NCBI GenBank assembly: GCA_010015675.1
Contig: ML977044.1
Coordinates: 38,535-102,534, forward strand
Length of the DNA: 64,000 nucleotides
Direction of reading: 5' to 3'
Source of the DNA: Byssothecium circinans
Taxonomy: Eukaryota > Ascomycota > Dothideomycetes > Pleosporales > Massarinaceae
Part shown: positions 1-10,564 of the stretch, piece after piece
Position numbering within the stretch: the stretch's first letter is position 1
How the letters are laid out: every line of letters begins with the position of its first letter
Translations under genes and position numbers: made by a program
Notes under the pieces: model-generated
What the model saw: the letters and a program-made list of their open reading frames with translations, nothing else
Told to the model about the DNA's origin: nothing
The model's database searches: none

Positions 1-2182
1 GGTCCAGTCTATGGATGATGGGTATCGAGTCTGGTGGGGAGCGAGCGAGCGTGGGAAACGAATGGACGCCAGAAGTGGCAGTAGGCGGAAGGAGTGGCCT
101 GGTGACGGTCAGCGATCTGCACTCCAATCGTGCCCCTTGTATCGCGGTTCTGAAGTCGCAGGTAGAGAATAGAGCAATATGGGAAGGTACGTACCTGAGC
201 GCAATCAACGGTCCAGCATCCGCTCAGCAGGAATGGCAGCGCGAGGGCACGCGGACGGGCAGCAATGGGGGGCGGACCTTTTTATTAAAGATGAGCTCTC
301 CGCCGTAGTGCGGATGGGGATGGGGTTGGGGGTGTGCCACACGCGGGAGGGCCTGGCGGCGTGTCTGCGTTACGGTGCACGCTCGGGGTTGTCGCCGTCG
401 CTGTCGCTGTCGCTCTTGCTGTCGCAGTTCCTTCGCCGCGCGCTGGAGACGCCTGCGAGCTGTGTCGTCGACGTCGCAGCGGGAGTCGTGAGGAGCAGAG
501 CAGCAGAGCGGCGAGCAGAGAAACGGGCGATGAGGGCGAGAGCGGGAGAGAAGAGCAAGGAGAGGCTGGCCAATCAGCGCAGGGGTCCGTCTCTTCAAAT
601 TTCGATAAACGGGCGCTCAGACGGCGCGCCGAACAGGCCCACGAGATGACGAACGCCGGATAGGACGCCAAACAAGGTGTTTCAATTTCAATCCAATGCG
701 CCGTCGTGTTTCTCAGGACGATGTTTGTGCTGTCGAACATTCAACAAGCGAGAGAAGGCGAGTGGGCGGGTGTTTGCACTGGACAAGATGCGAATTTGGG
801 ACCCAAAAAACACCACCGGAGTCTCGAATGGCGGCCTGCACCGCTAGCGCACCCGTCTGCAGGGCCGTTCATATTACCTACAGACGAAGCGCCGGCCTCA
901 GGCACTCAGCGGACAAGGTGGAAGATGACCGGACTCAGCAAATTCGAACCTCAGAGTGCGCGAACGAGGGTGCTGAAAATAGTCTCTGGTGCAACCGGTC
1001 CACGTCCAGGTTCACGTCCACTTCGACGCGTGGACAAGCCGTGATTGAGCGCCAAAACCCCATCATAATCTGCCTGTTCCCACCGTCGACGGTCGTGCCA
1101 CCCAATACCCCCAAATATTGCTTCTCCCGATGCGGTATTCCAGCGCCGGCATGCTGCAGCACGGCACCGCTTCATTCGACCATACCATGACATTTGCGGA
1201 CCGTCTGCCTACTAGTCAGGCACAAAATCGAATCATCTCCTAGTCCTGCACATGCCTAGCCTGGAAGCAAATCATTATGGGGATGATGGATCCCAGACGG
1301 GCACTAATGATTGGCTGCTTGATGGGAGTTATCCTTGAACTTTACAGTGTCCAGTCCACACCACGCAAAGATGGCACCTGCAGTCAGCATGCTACGTATT
1401 TCTCCATTGACTAATTTTGACTTCTAGTCAGGTACAGGTTTTGATAATAGATATCTTGTGCACTCGTCGCATCAACGTTCCGCCGATTCGAGACCGGCCA
1501 GATCCATGAGATAAGCCGCAAGCGGCGACCTGGTTGCAGTCTTGGCTCCGACCCCGCTTCGATTTCTTAAACCCCACCATATGGACAACAGCACATCCGT
1601 GAACGGCTCTGGCAGACTCCGAGGCCTCACTTTTACGTGAAGGTGTTGTTTTCATCGAGGACGCAGAAGTCGGAAGGAGAGTTCATGAATTCAGCCAGAA
1701 GCGGTTCCCGTTCCAGACGGAAGAGAGTCTTGATTTTTGCCAAATAAGCACCCTCGAGGACAGGGCAAGTAACACAGAAAGGTTTCATAGATATATATCT
1801 AATAATTACAGCGTATTCGAGACATAGTAGAGTCATTTTTTGAACGCTCATGGCTGGGCCTACTGAAAGTCTTTGGCCCCAGACCGGATATCATCTTCAC
1901 TTTCTGAGCAACTCTTCAAACGAGTCGAACGACGTAAGCTATGAGACGAACAAGGGACAAGACAAAGTAAAGGCCCTTCTTGTTCAAACTGTTGCCAAGA
2001 AACTCTACTGTAGTCTTCTACAAGCGCTCGCACTTGCATTTCCTAAGAGCCCAGATTGCGAAGATTGGGGTTGTTGGAGGTCCCACCACAGAGCCTACAA
2101 AGAGCGGACATAGAGCCATGTGAGGTCACAATGAAGGATGGTGGTTTGTAAGTCAGCCCCTTGCGACTTTAGTATACATTTC
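1..2182. other. Gene-poor left flank
   Basis: No gene I can support. Several overlapping open frames exist between about 15 and 1190 on both strands, but they are arginine/serine-rich, lack family resemblance and owe their length to high G+C. A short CTGTCG-like run lies near 390-430. The stretch 1334-1501 is the left copy of a diverged direct repeat (listed separately). Open frames at 1633-1851 (minus) and 1850-2113 (plus) are unrecognised and I do not call them. Confidence 0.5.
1334..1501 (+). repeat. Direct repeat, left copy
   Basis: About 168 bp that align by eye with 3208-3386. Shared blocks include CTGCAGTCAGCATGCTAC, then a TATTTCTCCAT block, a GTCGCATCA block and GTTCCGCCGAT. Copies differ by substitutions that are mostly transitions and by a few small indels. 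The two copies lie in the same orientation and flank the phosphotransferase-fold gene. Confidence 0.85.
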
Positions 2183-2854
2183 CTAGTCAAGAAACTTTAT
2201 GAGGTGATCAGTTTGCAAGTGATCTTCTCCTTGCTCCGTGTGGGGCTTTAACCAAAGTGGATATTCGAAATCCGTCGTATAGTATCCAGCATATTCCCAG
2301 TCAATGATTGCAGTGATATCAAAAGTATCCGGATCGACGAAAATATTGTGCTGACCAAGATCATTATGACAGAACACAAAGTCTGAATTGCGTGAGGTCT
2401 TTCGTGACCAATTCGGCCGTTTGTCTTGATACGTTATCCGGCTTGGTGGAGTGAGTGGTAGAGTGTCATCGACGCTGCCAATAGTGTGGTGTCGCAGCTT
2501 GCGAAGCTGGGGTAGGACAGATGACTCCAAGCAGTTGGCGACATGTTTGGTCGCAGTTTCAGATGCCATGTCGTCTAGAGATATACCTGAGGCGCGCTCA
2601 GTCTTCAGGTGAAGCAAGCCATTCTCTTCATACAAGTCCAAGAACTTGGGGACAGGTATAGATGTCGTAGATGCGATGAACTTGAGCGTAGCTGCTTCGT
2701 TCTCGAGACGCTCGCGAGACCATGGGGGGTGGACCTTTCGCCCAGTAGCTCGGGAGGTAGGCAGTGCGTCTTCAGGGAGCTCACTCTTGATGAATTCTGA
2801 GTCTGTCAGAGTATATTGTCGTTCGTGGCTTTTCCATCGGTAAACCTGCTCCAT
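2183..2854 (-). CDS. Aminoglycoside phosphotransferase (APH)-fold family protein
   Basis: Single-exon protein of 223 residues with the small-molecule kinase (APH/choline kinase) fold. The catalytic loop reads VFCHNDLGQHNIFVD, holding the expected catalytic Asp and metal-binding Asn, and is followed by AIIDWEYAGYY, the equivalent of the DFG-type metal-binding Asp. The N-terminal half has the usual fungal pattern: an RWK..R.YTLTD segment, then ENEAATLKFIASTTSIPVPK, where this fungal family has its hinge to the nucleotide site. The ATG at 2854 opens the conserved N-terminal segment, so I take the gene as complete, though it is short for the family. The substrate cannot be told from sequence, and the fold name does not imply antibiotic resistance. 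It stands alone between two copies of a direct repeat. Confidence 0.8.
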   Translation of the reverse strand: MEQVYRWKSHERQYTLTDSEFIKSELPEDALPTSRATGRKVHPPWSRERLENEAATLKFIASTTSIPVPKFLDLYEENGLLHLKTERASGISLDDMASETATKHVANCLESSVLPQLRKLRHHTIGSVDDTLPLTPPSRITYQDKRPNWSRKTSRNSDFVFCHNDLGQHNIFVDPDTFDITAIIDWEYAGYYTTDFEYPLWLKPHTEQGEDHLQTDHLIKFLD

Positions 2855-3587
2855 CTTTGTGTGAGGATGGCGCTAACGAGGCGGTAGTATGCGTCGAGGA
2901 CTGCGAGAGCTCCCAACGCTGCAAGTTCCCGTGTGAGGTTAAGTTGACAGGTGCTTGACACTTGGGAGCGAAGAGAGAATTCGGTCGGGGCACCGGAGGC
3001 GAGACTGAAGTTGGGCGCAGACGCTTCTAAGAAGTAGTACAGCAAGGGTCTAGGTCTTCGGATTGGACCGGTAAACGTTGGAATAGTTGTATGATAGTGC
3101 GGCTGGTGGAGGTGTTTGGGCGAACGCAGTGGCTGTTAATGTTATTGAGGACCGCTAAAAGCGCACGAACCTGATTGCCACTAACTTAGAGAGGTTAGTT
3201 AGGGTAACTTGAAGCTTTACAGTGTCTACCACCTACAGTACAGTGTACACCGCGCAAGGACATCACCTGCAGTCAGCATGCTACATATTTCTCCATCGAC
3301 TAATTTGACTTCTTGTCAAGTACAGGCTTTGACAATATTGTGCACACTCGTCGCATCAGCGTTCCGCCGATGCGAGACCTGGCCAGTGATGAGGGGTAGT
3401 TACCATGGAAATTTGGAATCAACACCTTTAATTAATCGACACCGCGCTTTCTTCTCCCTACAGTAAAGCCGAGCTCCAACATTTACTCTCACCACAGCAT
3501 AACCGCTGAGACGACCGCACGCCACAACCGATGCGTGTTGCTGGCGCAATACCTTAATTCACACGGTCATCCACTGCAGCTCCAGCC
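2855..3587. other. Intergenic spacer with right repeat copy
   Basis: It separates the divergent phosphotransferase-fold and hydrolase genes. It contains the right direct-repeat copy (3208-3386). I recognise no other element. Confidence 0.5.
3208..3386 (+). repeat. Direct repeat, right copy
   Basis: About 179 bp similar to 1334-1501 in the same orientation, starting at CTTGAAGCTTTACAGTGTC and ending at GGCCAG. Copy-to-copy distance is about 1.87 kb. No transposase, reverse transcriptase or obvious terminal inverted repeat was seen with it. Confidence 0.85.
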
Positions 3588-5647
3588 ATGACGTCGACCC
3601 CTCCCCCGCCATACTCTGAGTTTCAGGATAGCGGTGCACCAACACCTCCAGCAAACACCTCTCAGATGGATCATTCGCTGACAGCCATGGCCTCGAGTGA
3701 TCCTCGCTCTTCCTCCACTCAGTCGCTTGTTCCCGAAAATACAGACAGAGAAGGCCGCCGCCGACTACTCTTGGTATACATTCACGGCTTCCAGGGCAAC
3801 GAGACCAGCTTCCGCAGCTTTCCCGCTCACGTCCATAACCTCGTGACCATCACATTGGGAGATTCACATGTCGTACACACAAAGATATATCCAAGGTACC
3901 AATCGCGCAATGCCATCGAAAAGGCAAGAGACGACTTTTCTGCATGGTACGTATGATTAGTTCAATCACTTATCAGGCAAATGCTGAGTATGGCAGGCTC
4001 GCCCCCCATGAAGACCAATGGACTGATGTCATCCTTCTTGCCCACTCAATGGGTGGGCTCATCGCCGCAGACGTTGCCCTGCTGTTCCGCCATCGGATAG
4101 TAGGCACTATCGAGTTCGATGTCCCTTTCCTAGGCATGCATCCCGGCATCGTCAAGGCCGGACTGGGAAGCATTTTTAAGCCATGGCCGATGCCCGAGGA
4201 GCATATCGACGAGCCATCGGACCCTGAGGGAAAGAGGCCAAGTCGGATGAACACACTCTTCAATCCAAAACCATCAGATCCTAACTTCAACCCCTCATTC
4301 TACAACGACGTTCATCTACCCGTGCGAAAGGGCTGGGAGAACACATTGCACTGGTTGAACAAGCACTCCAGCGGCGTGATTCAGGCGTCGAAAAGCTTGG
4401 TGCAACAACATCTCGAATTTGGTGGTGCCATGGCCGATTATCGCGGATTGAAAGCTCGATATGCAAGGATAAGATCGTTGGAAGAAGATGATGAAGAGAA
4501 GAGGAAGTCGGCAAATCCGGAACTCCCACATCCGCCGCGGATACGGTTTGTGAATTACTACACTGCGAGTACGGGTAGGCCTAAGAAGCCAAAGTCACCA
4601 AAGTCGCCATCGCCTTCCAGGGACGGAGAGCTGAAGCATCAAGACAGCAACACATCCGGTGCTTTAGGACCCTCGCAACTATCACTAGATACCCAACGTC
4701 TAAGCCTCGACAATGTTAGCCCCAGAATATTAGTCGAGCAATATGTCGAAGACGAGGTAGTTCCCGTGACTCCGCAAGAGCCCCCATCAGCGACCACCCC
4801 ACCACCCGAATCGCCTTCCCAGACTCCACCTACAGAACCAAACCCCAGACCCGAACTACCCGAGATCCCGCCAATCCCCAAAGAACCCCCATTCGTAGAC
4901 CTCGCGGAATTCACAGACCGAGCGCAACGGAAAGCAGCCGAGAAAGAGCACGACCAGGCCCTGAAAGAATACCACAAGGCCATCAAAGCGCGCAACAAAA
5001 TCATCAATGAACGAGACCACATAGAAGAGAAATGGGAGAAGCAACAGCAAAAGGAAAAGCAGCAGCAGCAGAAGCAGAAGCAGAACCAAAAGGGAGAAGC
5101 TTCTACACCCAGTATCGACAAGAACGACAGTAGCCACGAATCAGACACCCTAGACGAGGAGCTCGGCGCCATGACCCTAGGCTCACCAAGCGGAAACAGA
5201 AACACAAACAAAAACAGTCCCTACACCAACTACGACTTCTCCAACAGCACCATAATGAACCAATCCAATCCAAAACACCACCCACGCCCCACCGACCCCT
5301 CCTCCGGCTCAAACTCCACCTACACCGAATCCACATACTCGCTCGCCACAACCGACACAAACAACACCACCACAACGCCCACCGACCCCAACACACCCCA
5401 GAACCAGAAGAAACAGCGTATCCGCAAATTCTGCATCCTGCCGCCCAAAGACGCACACGGGAATAAAGACCCAGCGTGGGTGAAGGTGGATATGGGCGCT
5501 ATGGACGAGGTCGCGGCGCATACGACGTTGTTTTTCGTGACGGATCGGTATGAGCGGTTGGTCGGGGATGTGGGGGCGCGGATTGAGGATTGGGTGAGGG
5601 AGGCGGAGGGGATGAGGGCTGCTAGGGAGATGGGGGGGCTTTATTAG
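3588..5647 (+). CDS. DUF676-type alpha/beta hydrolase (putative lipase/esterase)
   Basis: Two exons, 3588-3946 and 3997-5647; the 50-nt intron has a GTACGT donor, a GCTGAG branch-like site and a GGCAG acceptor, giving 669 residues. Joining restores the hydrolase core: YIHGFQGNETSF (oxyanion-loop region, about residues 64-75) and ILLAHSMGGLIA with the nucleophile elbow Ser near residue 137. The fold is that of DUF676/PGAP1-like serine hydrolases. The C-terminal half is proline/serine-rich with a charged, glutamine-rich coiled-coil-like segment (about 424-486) and a short conserved-looking end (RKFCILPPKDAHGNKDPAWV). No signal peptide or transmembrane segment is evident, so it is probably intracellular. 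The substrate is unknown. Its 3' end converges with the next gene 143 bp away. Confidence 0.85.
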
Positions 5648-5790
5648 GATTTGGAATTGCTATCTTTTTTTTTAGAATAAGGGTATGACTGCAAAGTCAT
5701 GGTGTTGGGGATATTGATTATTCCCCCATTTTTTCCATCTGGAAACTTGATTAATGCTATCTTTTGAACAACCTGTCTACCTCCTACCTC

Positions 5791-6576
5791 CTATACCACA
5801 ACCGCCCATACGCCTACAACGCACGCCGCAAAAAACCCCTCAGCAAACCACCCCACCACCCCCTCCCCCCTTACCTCGCAAACCACCCAAAGCATCCCCG
5901 CAGCCCCCCACGCCCCGCTCAACAGCCCGAGTAACCGCACCACGGCCTCGCTGCCTCTGATCGCCTCGTTGAACTTCTCGACGAAGGGGACTTGGGTCTG
6001 CGTAGCGTCGTTCCAGAAGCGCGCCATGTGCGTACGTGCAGCGAGGAGGGTTGTTGTGTTGAGCAGGGCGGCGATGAGGGAGTAGTAGTAGTAGGAGGAG
6101 GAGGAGTGGGTCTGGGCGGGGGAATTCGTTGTAGTCGTTGTAGTTAGGGGTAAGACGAGCAGAGATACAGCGGTGAGGAGGGAAATTATTAACTTTACGA
6201 CTCTCCCAGTTAGCACAGTCAGCGCAGTTCTATTCAGTTCTATCCTATGCACTTCCTGCCTCACTGCGAACCTCAAACCTCACTATAAACCTCACCAAAA
6301 ACCCCACCGAAGATCTCCAAAACCCTAAAACCCGGAAGAAAGAAAATGAGAGGAAGAAGAAGAAACAGGAACGGGAACGGGAAGACTTACAGCAACCGTC
6401 CCACTACCCTGCGTAGTCCGCGTCTTACGCAGGCGCCATGCCGCGGTGTTTGAGTATTTCGCCGCTTTTTCGGTTTTCTGCTCGTAGGTTTGCAGGAGGC
6501 GGATGTTGGTGTAGGAGAGGTTTAGGGCGTGGGATGTGAGGGTGAGGAGGGCGAGGGGGATGAGGGGGGTGGGCAT
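5791..6576 (-). CDS. Hypothetical small membrane protein
   Basis: Predicted two exons, 6391-6576 and 5791-6192, with a 198-nt phase-0 intron (GTAAGT donor, GCTAAC branch, GTAAAG acceptor), giving 195 residues. Hydrophobic stretches at residues 2-16, 63-76, about 97-110, 145-160 and the C-terminal end suggest four or five membrane segments. A LNLSYTNIRLLQTYE segment and ARTHMARFWNDATQ are the most protein-like blocks. I do not recognise a named domain. The gene overlaps no other and shares a divergent promoter region with the methyltransferase gene starting at 7103. The intron is long for this genome, so the exon junction is the least certain part. Confidence 0.6.
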
Positions 6577-7102
6577 TCTGGGATGTGGAGTGATGGGGGT
6601 GAGGGAACCGGGGGGGATCAGTGGATGTATGGACGGTGTGTAGATGGGGATGAAGCGATTTGTTGTTGATATGTGGATATTCTTGAGCTCTGTCTGTAGC
6701 TAGTAGAGGTAAAAGCATAAGGTATAGGAGGGTATAGGGGAGGAAATGTGGGAGTTTCGAGGCTAGGTAGAGGGATGCTGGGGGGAATAGTTGAGAGGAT
6801 GCGTGCTGAGGTGGTTGTGTGTGGAATGTGAGTGTTTGTTTTTTCTAGCTTTCTATAGATGGAAGTTAATGGTAGGTTTGGAGATACATACGTCATACGT
6901 CATCGGTAGTATGGAAAACGCGACTTACCCACCATCCATGCCTCGCTTAGCCTTAGCGCCTTTAGCTCCCGCACGTGTCATCCCTGCATACGGTGGTACC
7001 CGGTACTGTAACTTTCCGATGCCCCTCCATCCCACATCACATCGCTCGCTCCCATTCCTTCTCTCCTTTCACTCCTCCATTCGTCGACTAAAGCTCGTCG
7101 CG
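6577..7102. other. Divergent promoter region
   Basis: It separates the small membrane protein gene (minus) from the Efm4-like gene (plus). Purine-rich on the left, pyrimidine-rich close to the ATG at 7103, as is usual for fungal 5' leaders. No specific site recognised. Confidence 0.4.
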
Positions 7103-7891
7103 ATGACCCAGCAACTCCCTCACCCGACACACCTCCCCCCCTCCGACCTCGGCACCCGCGCCTACTGGGACTCAGCCTACACCACCGAGCGCGCAAACTT
7201 CGCGCAGAACACAGACGACGAGGGAACGGTGTGGTTCAGCGATGCCGGGGCCGAGGAGAGAATGTGTCAGTTTCTTGAGGATTTGGCGGAGGAGGGGGAG
7301 CTTGTCAAGGGCTCTTCTACTTCCACCTCGGGAGAGGTTGAGGGTAGGGATGGGGATGGGGATAAAAAGATACCAGCAAGGTTCTTAGATTTGGGCACAG
7401 GAAATGGCCATTTACTATTTAGTCTACGGGAGGAGGGATGGATGGGCGAGTTAATCGGCATAGATTACTCGGCGCAATCTATCACTCTCGCCAACGAGAT
7501 CCTCGCGAGGAAACCCGCATCCGCACGAATTGCAATCGCCTTCCACGAATTCGACATCCTCTCTTCTACCTCCGACGCGCCGGGCTGGATCGCCTCAGGC
7601 TTCGATGTTGTCCTCGACAAAGGAACGTTTGACGCCATTTCGCTATCTTCGGAAACAGATAGCAGCGGGAGGAGAATCTGCGAAGGGTATAGGGAGAAAG
7701 TGGAAAAATTGGTGAAGAAGAAGGGAAGGTTTTTGATTACGAGTTGTAATTGGACGGAAGAGGAACTGAGGGGATGGTTTGAGGTAGATGGTGGGGAGTT
7801 GGTGTTTGAGAATAAAGTCCAGTATCCGAGTTTTCGGTTTGGAGGGAGGGAGGGGAGTAGTGTTTGTACGCTTTGTTTCCGGCGGGGATGA
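7103..7891 (+). CDS. EFM4: eEF1A lysine methyltransferase, Efm4/See1-like
   Basis: Intronless, 262 residues, class I SAM-dependent methyltransferase. The N-terminal LGTRAYWDSAYTTE is the family entry signature; motif I is FLDLGTGNGHLLFSL (about residues 95-109), followed by the acidic end of strand 2 in GIDYSAQSI. FDVVLDKGTFDAISL is motif IV, and SCNWTEEELRGWF (about 214-226) is the post-motif characteristic of Efm4/METTL10 proteins. In yeast Efm4 methylates a lysine of translation elongation factor eEF1A; the same role is inferred here. The ATG at 7103 is chosen because the family normally starts just before the LGTRAYWD block; the frame stays open upstream but without resemblance. It converges with an Efm7-like gene 76 bp downstream. 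Confidence 0.9.
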   Translation: MTQQLPHPTHLPPSDLGTRAYWDSAYTTERANFAQNTDDEGTVWFSDAGAEERMCQFLEDLAEEGELVKGSSTSTSGEVEGRDGDGDKKIPARFLDLGTGNGHLLFSLREEGWMGELIGIDYSAQSITLANEILARKPASARIAIAFHEFDILSSTSDAPGWIASGFDVVLDKGTFDAISLSSETDSSGRRICEGYREKVEKLVKKKGRFLITSCNWTEEELRGWFEVDGGELVFENKVQYPSFRFGGREGSSVCTLCFRRG

Positions 7892-7967
7892 TGTGTATCT
7901 CAAGAGTTTGGAGTCTCTACACGGTACGAAAAACTCGACAAGATGGATGAGTAGGCCAGGTACGGTC

Positions 7968-9225
7968 TTATGATGAAGGGCCCTCGACTTTGCGCTTCAA
8001 TCGCGCAACCATCAACCACTTCTTCCGCCCTCCAATATCCTCCCTCCCACCGTCGCGCTCCTTAACCCACTCCCTTCGCCGGCCTTCCGCATCCATCTCG
8101 AAAACATCCTCGACTGCCAATCCAACCTCCGGCACCACCTCTTCAATAAACGGCGCCATTTTCGCCCGCCCCGTATGGAACCCCGCTATCACGTATACCC
8201 GCGCTTCCGGACTAGGAGAAAGGAAGTGCACCATCGATAGCGCGAGGTTGTGGTGTTCGTACGGCATCCAGAGACAGTCTGCAGCCAGGACACGAGTATA
8301 ACGGTGCGCGTTCGTAGAGGCGAAAGGGTTGGAGAAATCACCCCATTGGTGTGGTTCGACGCTGACGCGGGGTTGGAGGGCGGCGGGGAGGTTTTTCGTG
8401 ATGTTCTTTTTGAGGGTATCGAGGATTGGGGGTGCGGGATAGTCTGTGATAGCGACCTGAAGGAGACGAATTAGCTAGCAGTTTAGAGAAGATGAGAAGA
8501 GGGAGTGAGTAAAGGAGTAGAGTGGAGCGGAGGAAACGCACTTCCTCAGCACCAGCCAAAGCACTCATAATCCCGCCCAACCCAACACCTGGCAAACCAT
8601 CAGCCATCTCTCCACTCCGAATACTAAACGTATCCTCTTTAACAAAAGGACTATATTTGCCCTCACAGCGTATCTCTCACGCACCTGCGCCCAACTCTAA
8701 GACCCTCTCCCCTTTAACACTCCAAGCAGCCTCTTCCTCTCTACTCAACCACCACTCGCCCTCCCCCCAGCGCCCACTATCCCCCTCATTATTCCTCCTT
8801 CCATATGCACCCGCACCTGCCCGTCCCCCAACCAACTCCCCCATCAAAACCCCAGCATTCCACAGATAATGCGCAAACTTCCTGCGCTGCTCCTCGCCGT
8901 CGACGTCAGCGGCGTGGAGCTCGATCGGCGAAGCGTAGCGCGGGTTCGATGGCGTGTAGAGGATTGTGGTGGAGGGATCGGTGCCGTGTTGGTTTTGGAG
9001 GTCGTCGGTGAAGATTGCTTGGTGCGTGTTAGGTAGTTGGGTTGGGTGTTTTGGGGAGAGAGGATTGGAGGGGTAGAGGGGTGATATGAGAGTGAAAAAT
9101 GAAAGAGGGATATGGGGATAGGACGACGAGGACGTACCACCTAGTGAGGAGGAAAATATGTCTTCGGGGGAGAGCTCGTGGTCGGTGGGGTGGCGGAGGG
9201 AGATTAGGGAGGGGAGGAGGAGCAT
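7968..9225 (-). CDS. EFM7: eEF1A N-terminal/lysine methyltransferase, Efm7/Nnt1-like
   Basis: Four predicted exons, 9138-9225, 8685-9017, 8542-8588 and 7968-8456, giving 318 residues. Introns of 120, 96 and 85 nt have GTACGT, GTGCGT and GTGCGT donors and CCTAAC, GCTGAT and GCTAAT branch sites, and all phases agree. Splicing assembles the family hallmarks: SPEDIFSSSLGAIFTDD, the HYLWNAG block (79-85), motif I VLELGAGVGLGGI (about 135-147), AITDYPAPPIL, and VLAADCLWMPYEHHNL. Yeast Efm7 (formerly Nnt1) modifies the N-terminus of eEF1A; older annotations call this family nicotinamide N-methyltransferase. The start at 9225 is the first in-frame ATG before SPEDIF. Exon 3 is only 47 nt and is easily lost by gene finders. 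Confidence 0.87.
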
Positions 9226-9627
9226 TGCGGAGGAGCTGGATAGAAAGGAAAAGAGCAAAGAAAGTAAGAGAGGAAAGAGGGTTTGGAGCGCTGTGTGAGA
9301 TGCTGTCGTGAGTTTTGTTGATTTGTTTGCCTCGGTGACAGGTGGGGGCTTATTTATTTTTGAGACGGATGGTGGAGGGGCACGCAGGGTACAGATATAA
9401 GGCGGGGTTAATATACGATCGTATCATCAATAATTGCACAACTCACGTCTCATCTCAGCAGGCTGCGGATGTATCCGTACTCTACGTCGACCTCGGCGAG
9501 TCGTTGAATAACATTCACAGAGTTTCGAGACTGCGTCCCTGATACCTTTTCCTACGCTTTACGACACCGCGATTCCCTCACTCTACAATCTGTAACCCGC
9601 AACCTCCAGGGCTGCAACCAGTCAACC
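9226..9627. other. Divergent promoter region
   Basis: 402 bp between the Efm7-like and TMEM205-like start codons. No element recognised beyond pyrimidine-rich leader sequence before 9628. Confidence 0.4.
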
Positions 9628-10314
9628 ATGGCATCTCTATCCTCGTTCAAAAACCCAGCGGCATACCATGTACTCAGGTACAACCATTCTCTTCTCCTTC
9701 TCCATCCCAATCCATTAGATACAACCCACACTCTCTCCCTCCATCTCCAACCCAACTGCAACCCAACAACCTCAAACTCAAACTAACACCCCCAAACCAG
9801 CTACGGCACCCTCCTTGGCTCCACGCTCTTCCAATCCTTCATAAGCGGAATAATCGCCTTCCGCGTGCTCCCGCGCCCCCAATTCTCCACCCTCCAAAAA
9901 CACACGTTCCCCGCATACTTCCTCCTCCAAACCGTCACTCCCGCGCTCATGATCCTGACCTATCCGTCTTTTACCACGCGCCTCAACCCGCTTTCCCCCT
10001 CCCCCCCCTTATCTCCCGTCGGAACCTCGGGCCACGACAAACTCGCCCTGACCCTCATAGCCACGATGCTAACCACAGGCGTCGTCAACATGCTGTACGT
10101 GGGCCCGCAGACGACGAGGGTCATGGAAAGAAGGAAACATCAGGAGACGATGGATGGGAAGAAGAGCTATGATAAGGGGGAACATAGTGAGGAGATGAAG
10201 AGGTTGAATAGGGAGTTTGGCGTGCTGCATGGGGTTAGTAGTTTGGTGAATTTGGTGGGGTTTTTGGGTATGGTGTGGTATGGTGTGTTGCTTGGGGAAG
10301 GGCTGAGGATTTAG
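9628..10314 (+). CDS. TMEM205-like (DUF4149) membrane protein
   Basis: Two exons, 9628-9677 and 9801-10314; the 123-nt intron ends with an AACTAAC branch and CCAG acceptor, giving 187 residues. The joined start MASLSSFKNPAAYHVL continues into SYGTLLGSTLFQSFISGIIAFRVL, the first membrane segment of the family. Three more hydrophobic stretches follow (TFPAYFLLQTVTPALMILTY, LALTLIATMLTTGVVNMLYV and a C-terminal VNLVGFLGMVWYGVLL). The motif LYVGPQTTRVMERR and the later REFGVLHGVSSLVN are typical of DUF4149/TMEM205. Human TMEM205 is linked to cisplatin tolerance; the fungal role is unknown. After the stop there is a short GGGAT tandem run near 10375-10395. Confidence 0.88.
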
Positions 10315-10564
10315 TGGTTAGGGGAGTGGAGGGGGGAGAGAAGAGAAGAGAAAGGAAGAGGGGGTGAAGAAGGATGGGATGGGATGGGATGGGAGGGTAG
10401 GACGCCGGGTGGTTTATGTGGATGGGAAGGTGGTAAGGATTAAGTTAAGGGGGGTCGGTCTGTAGCGTGCACTGATTGATTGGGATGCATGATGTGCTCG
10501 ATGCACAAAGTCTAGGAATCAGGGAGACTAAGAGTTCCTCCCTCCCATCTCCACTCCACAGCCG

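Noticed and set aside
15..1190. Several overlapping frames of 60-165 codons at the left end
   Set aside because: Arg/Ser-rich composition in all frames, no recognisable family, no splice-linked partner.
2183..2854. APH-fold gene as an antibiotic resistance gene
   Set aside because: Only the fold and catalytic loop are shown; this large fungal family has mostly unknown substrates.
1334..3386. LTR retrotransposon
   Set aside because: Direct repeats are short, diverged and enclose only a phosphotransferase-like gene; no gag, polymerase, primer-binding site or polypurine tract seen.
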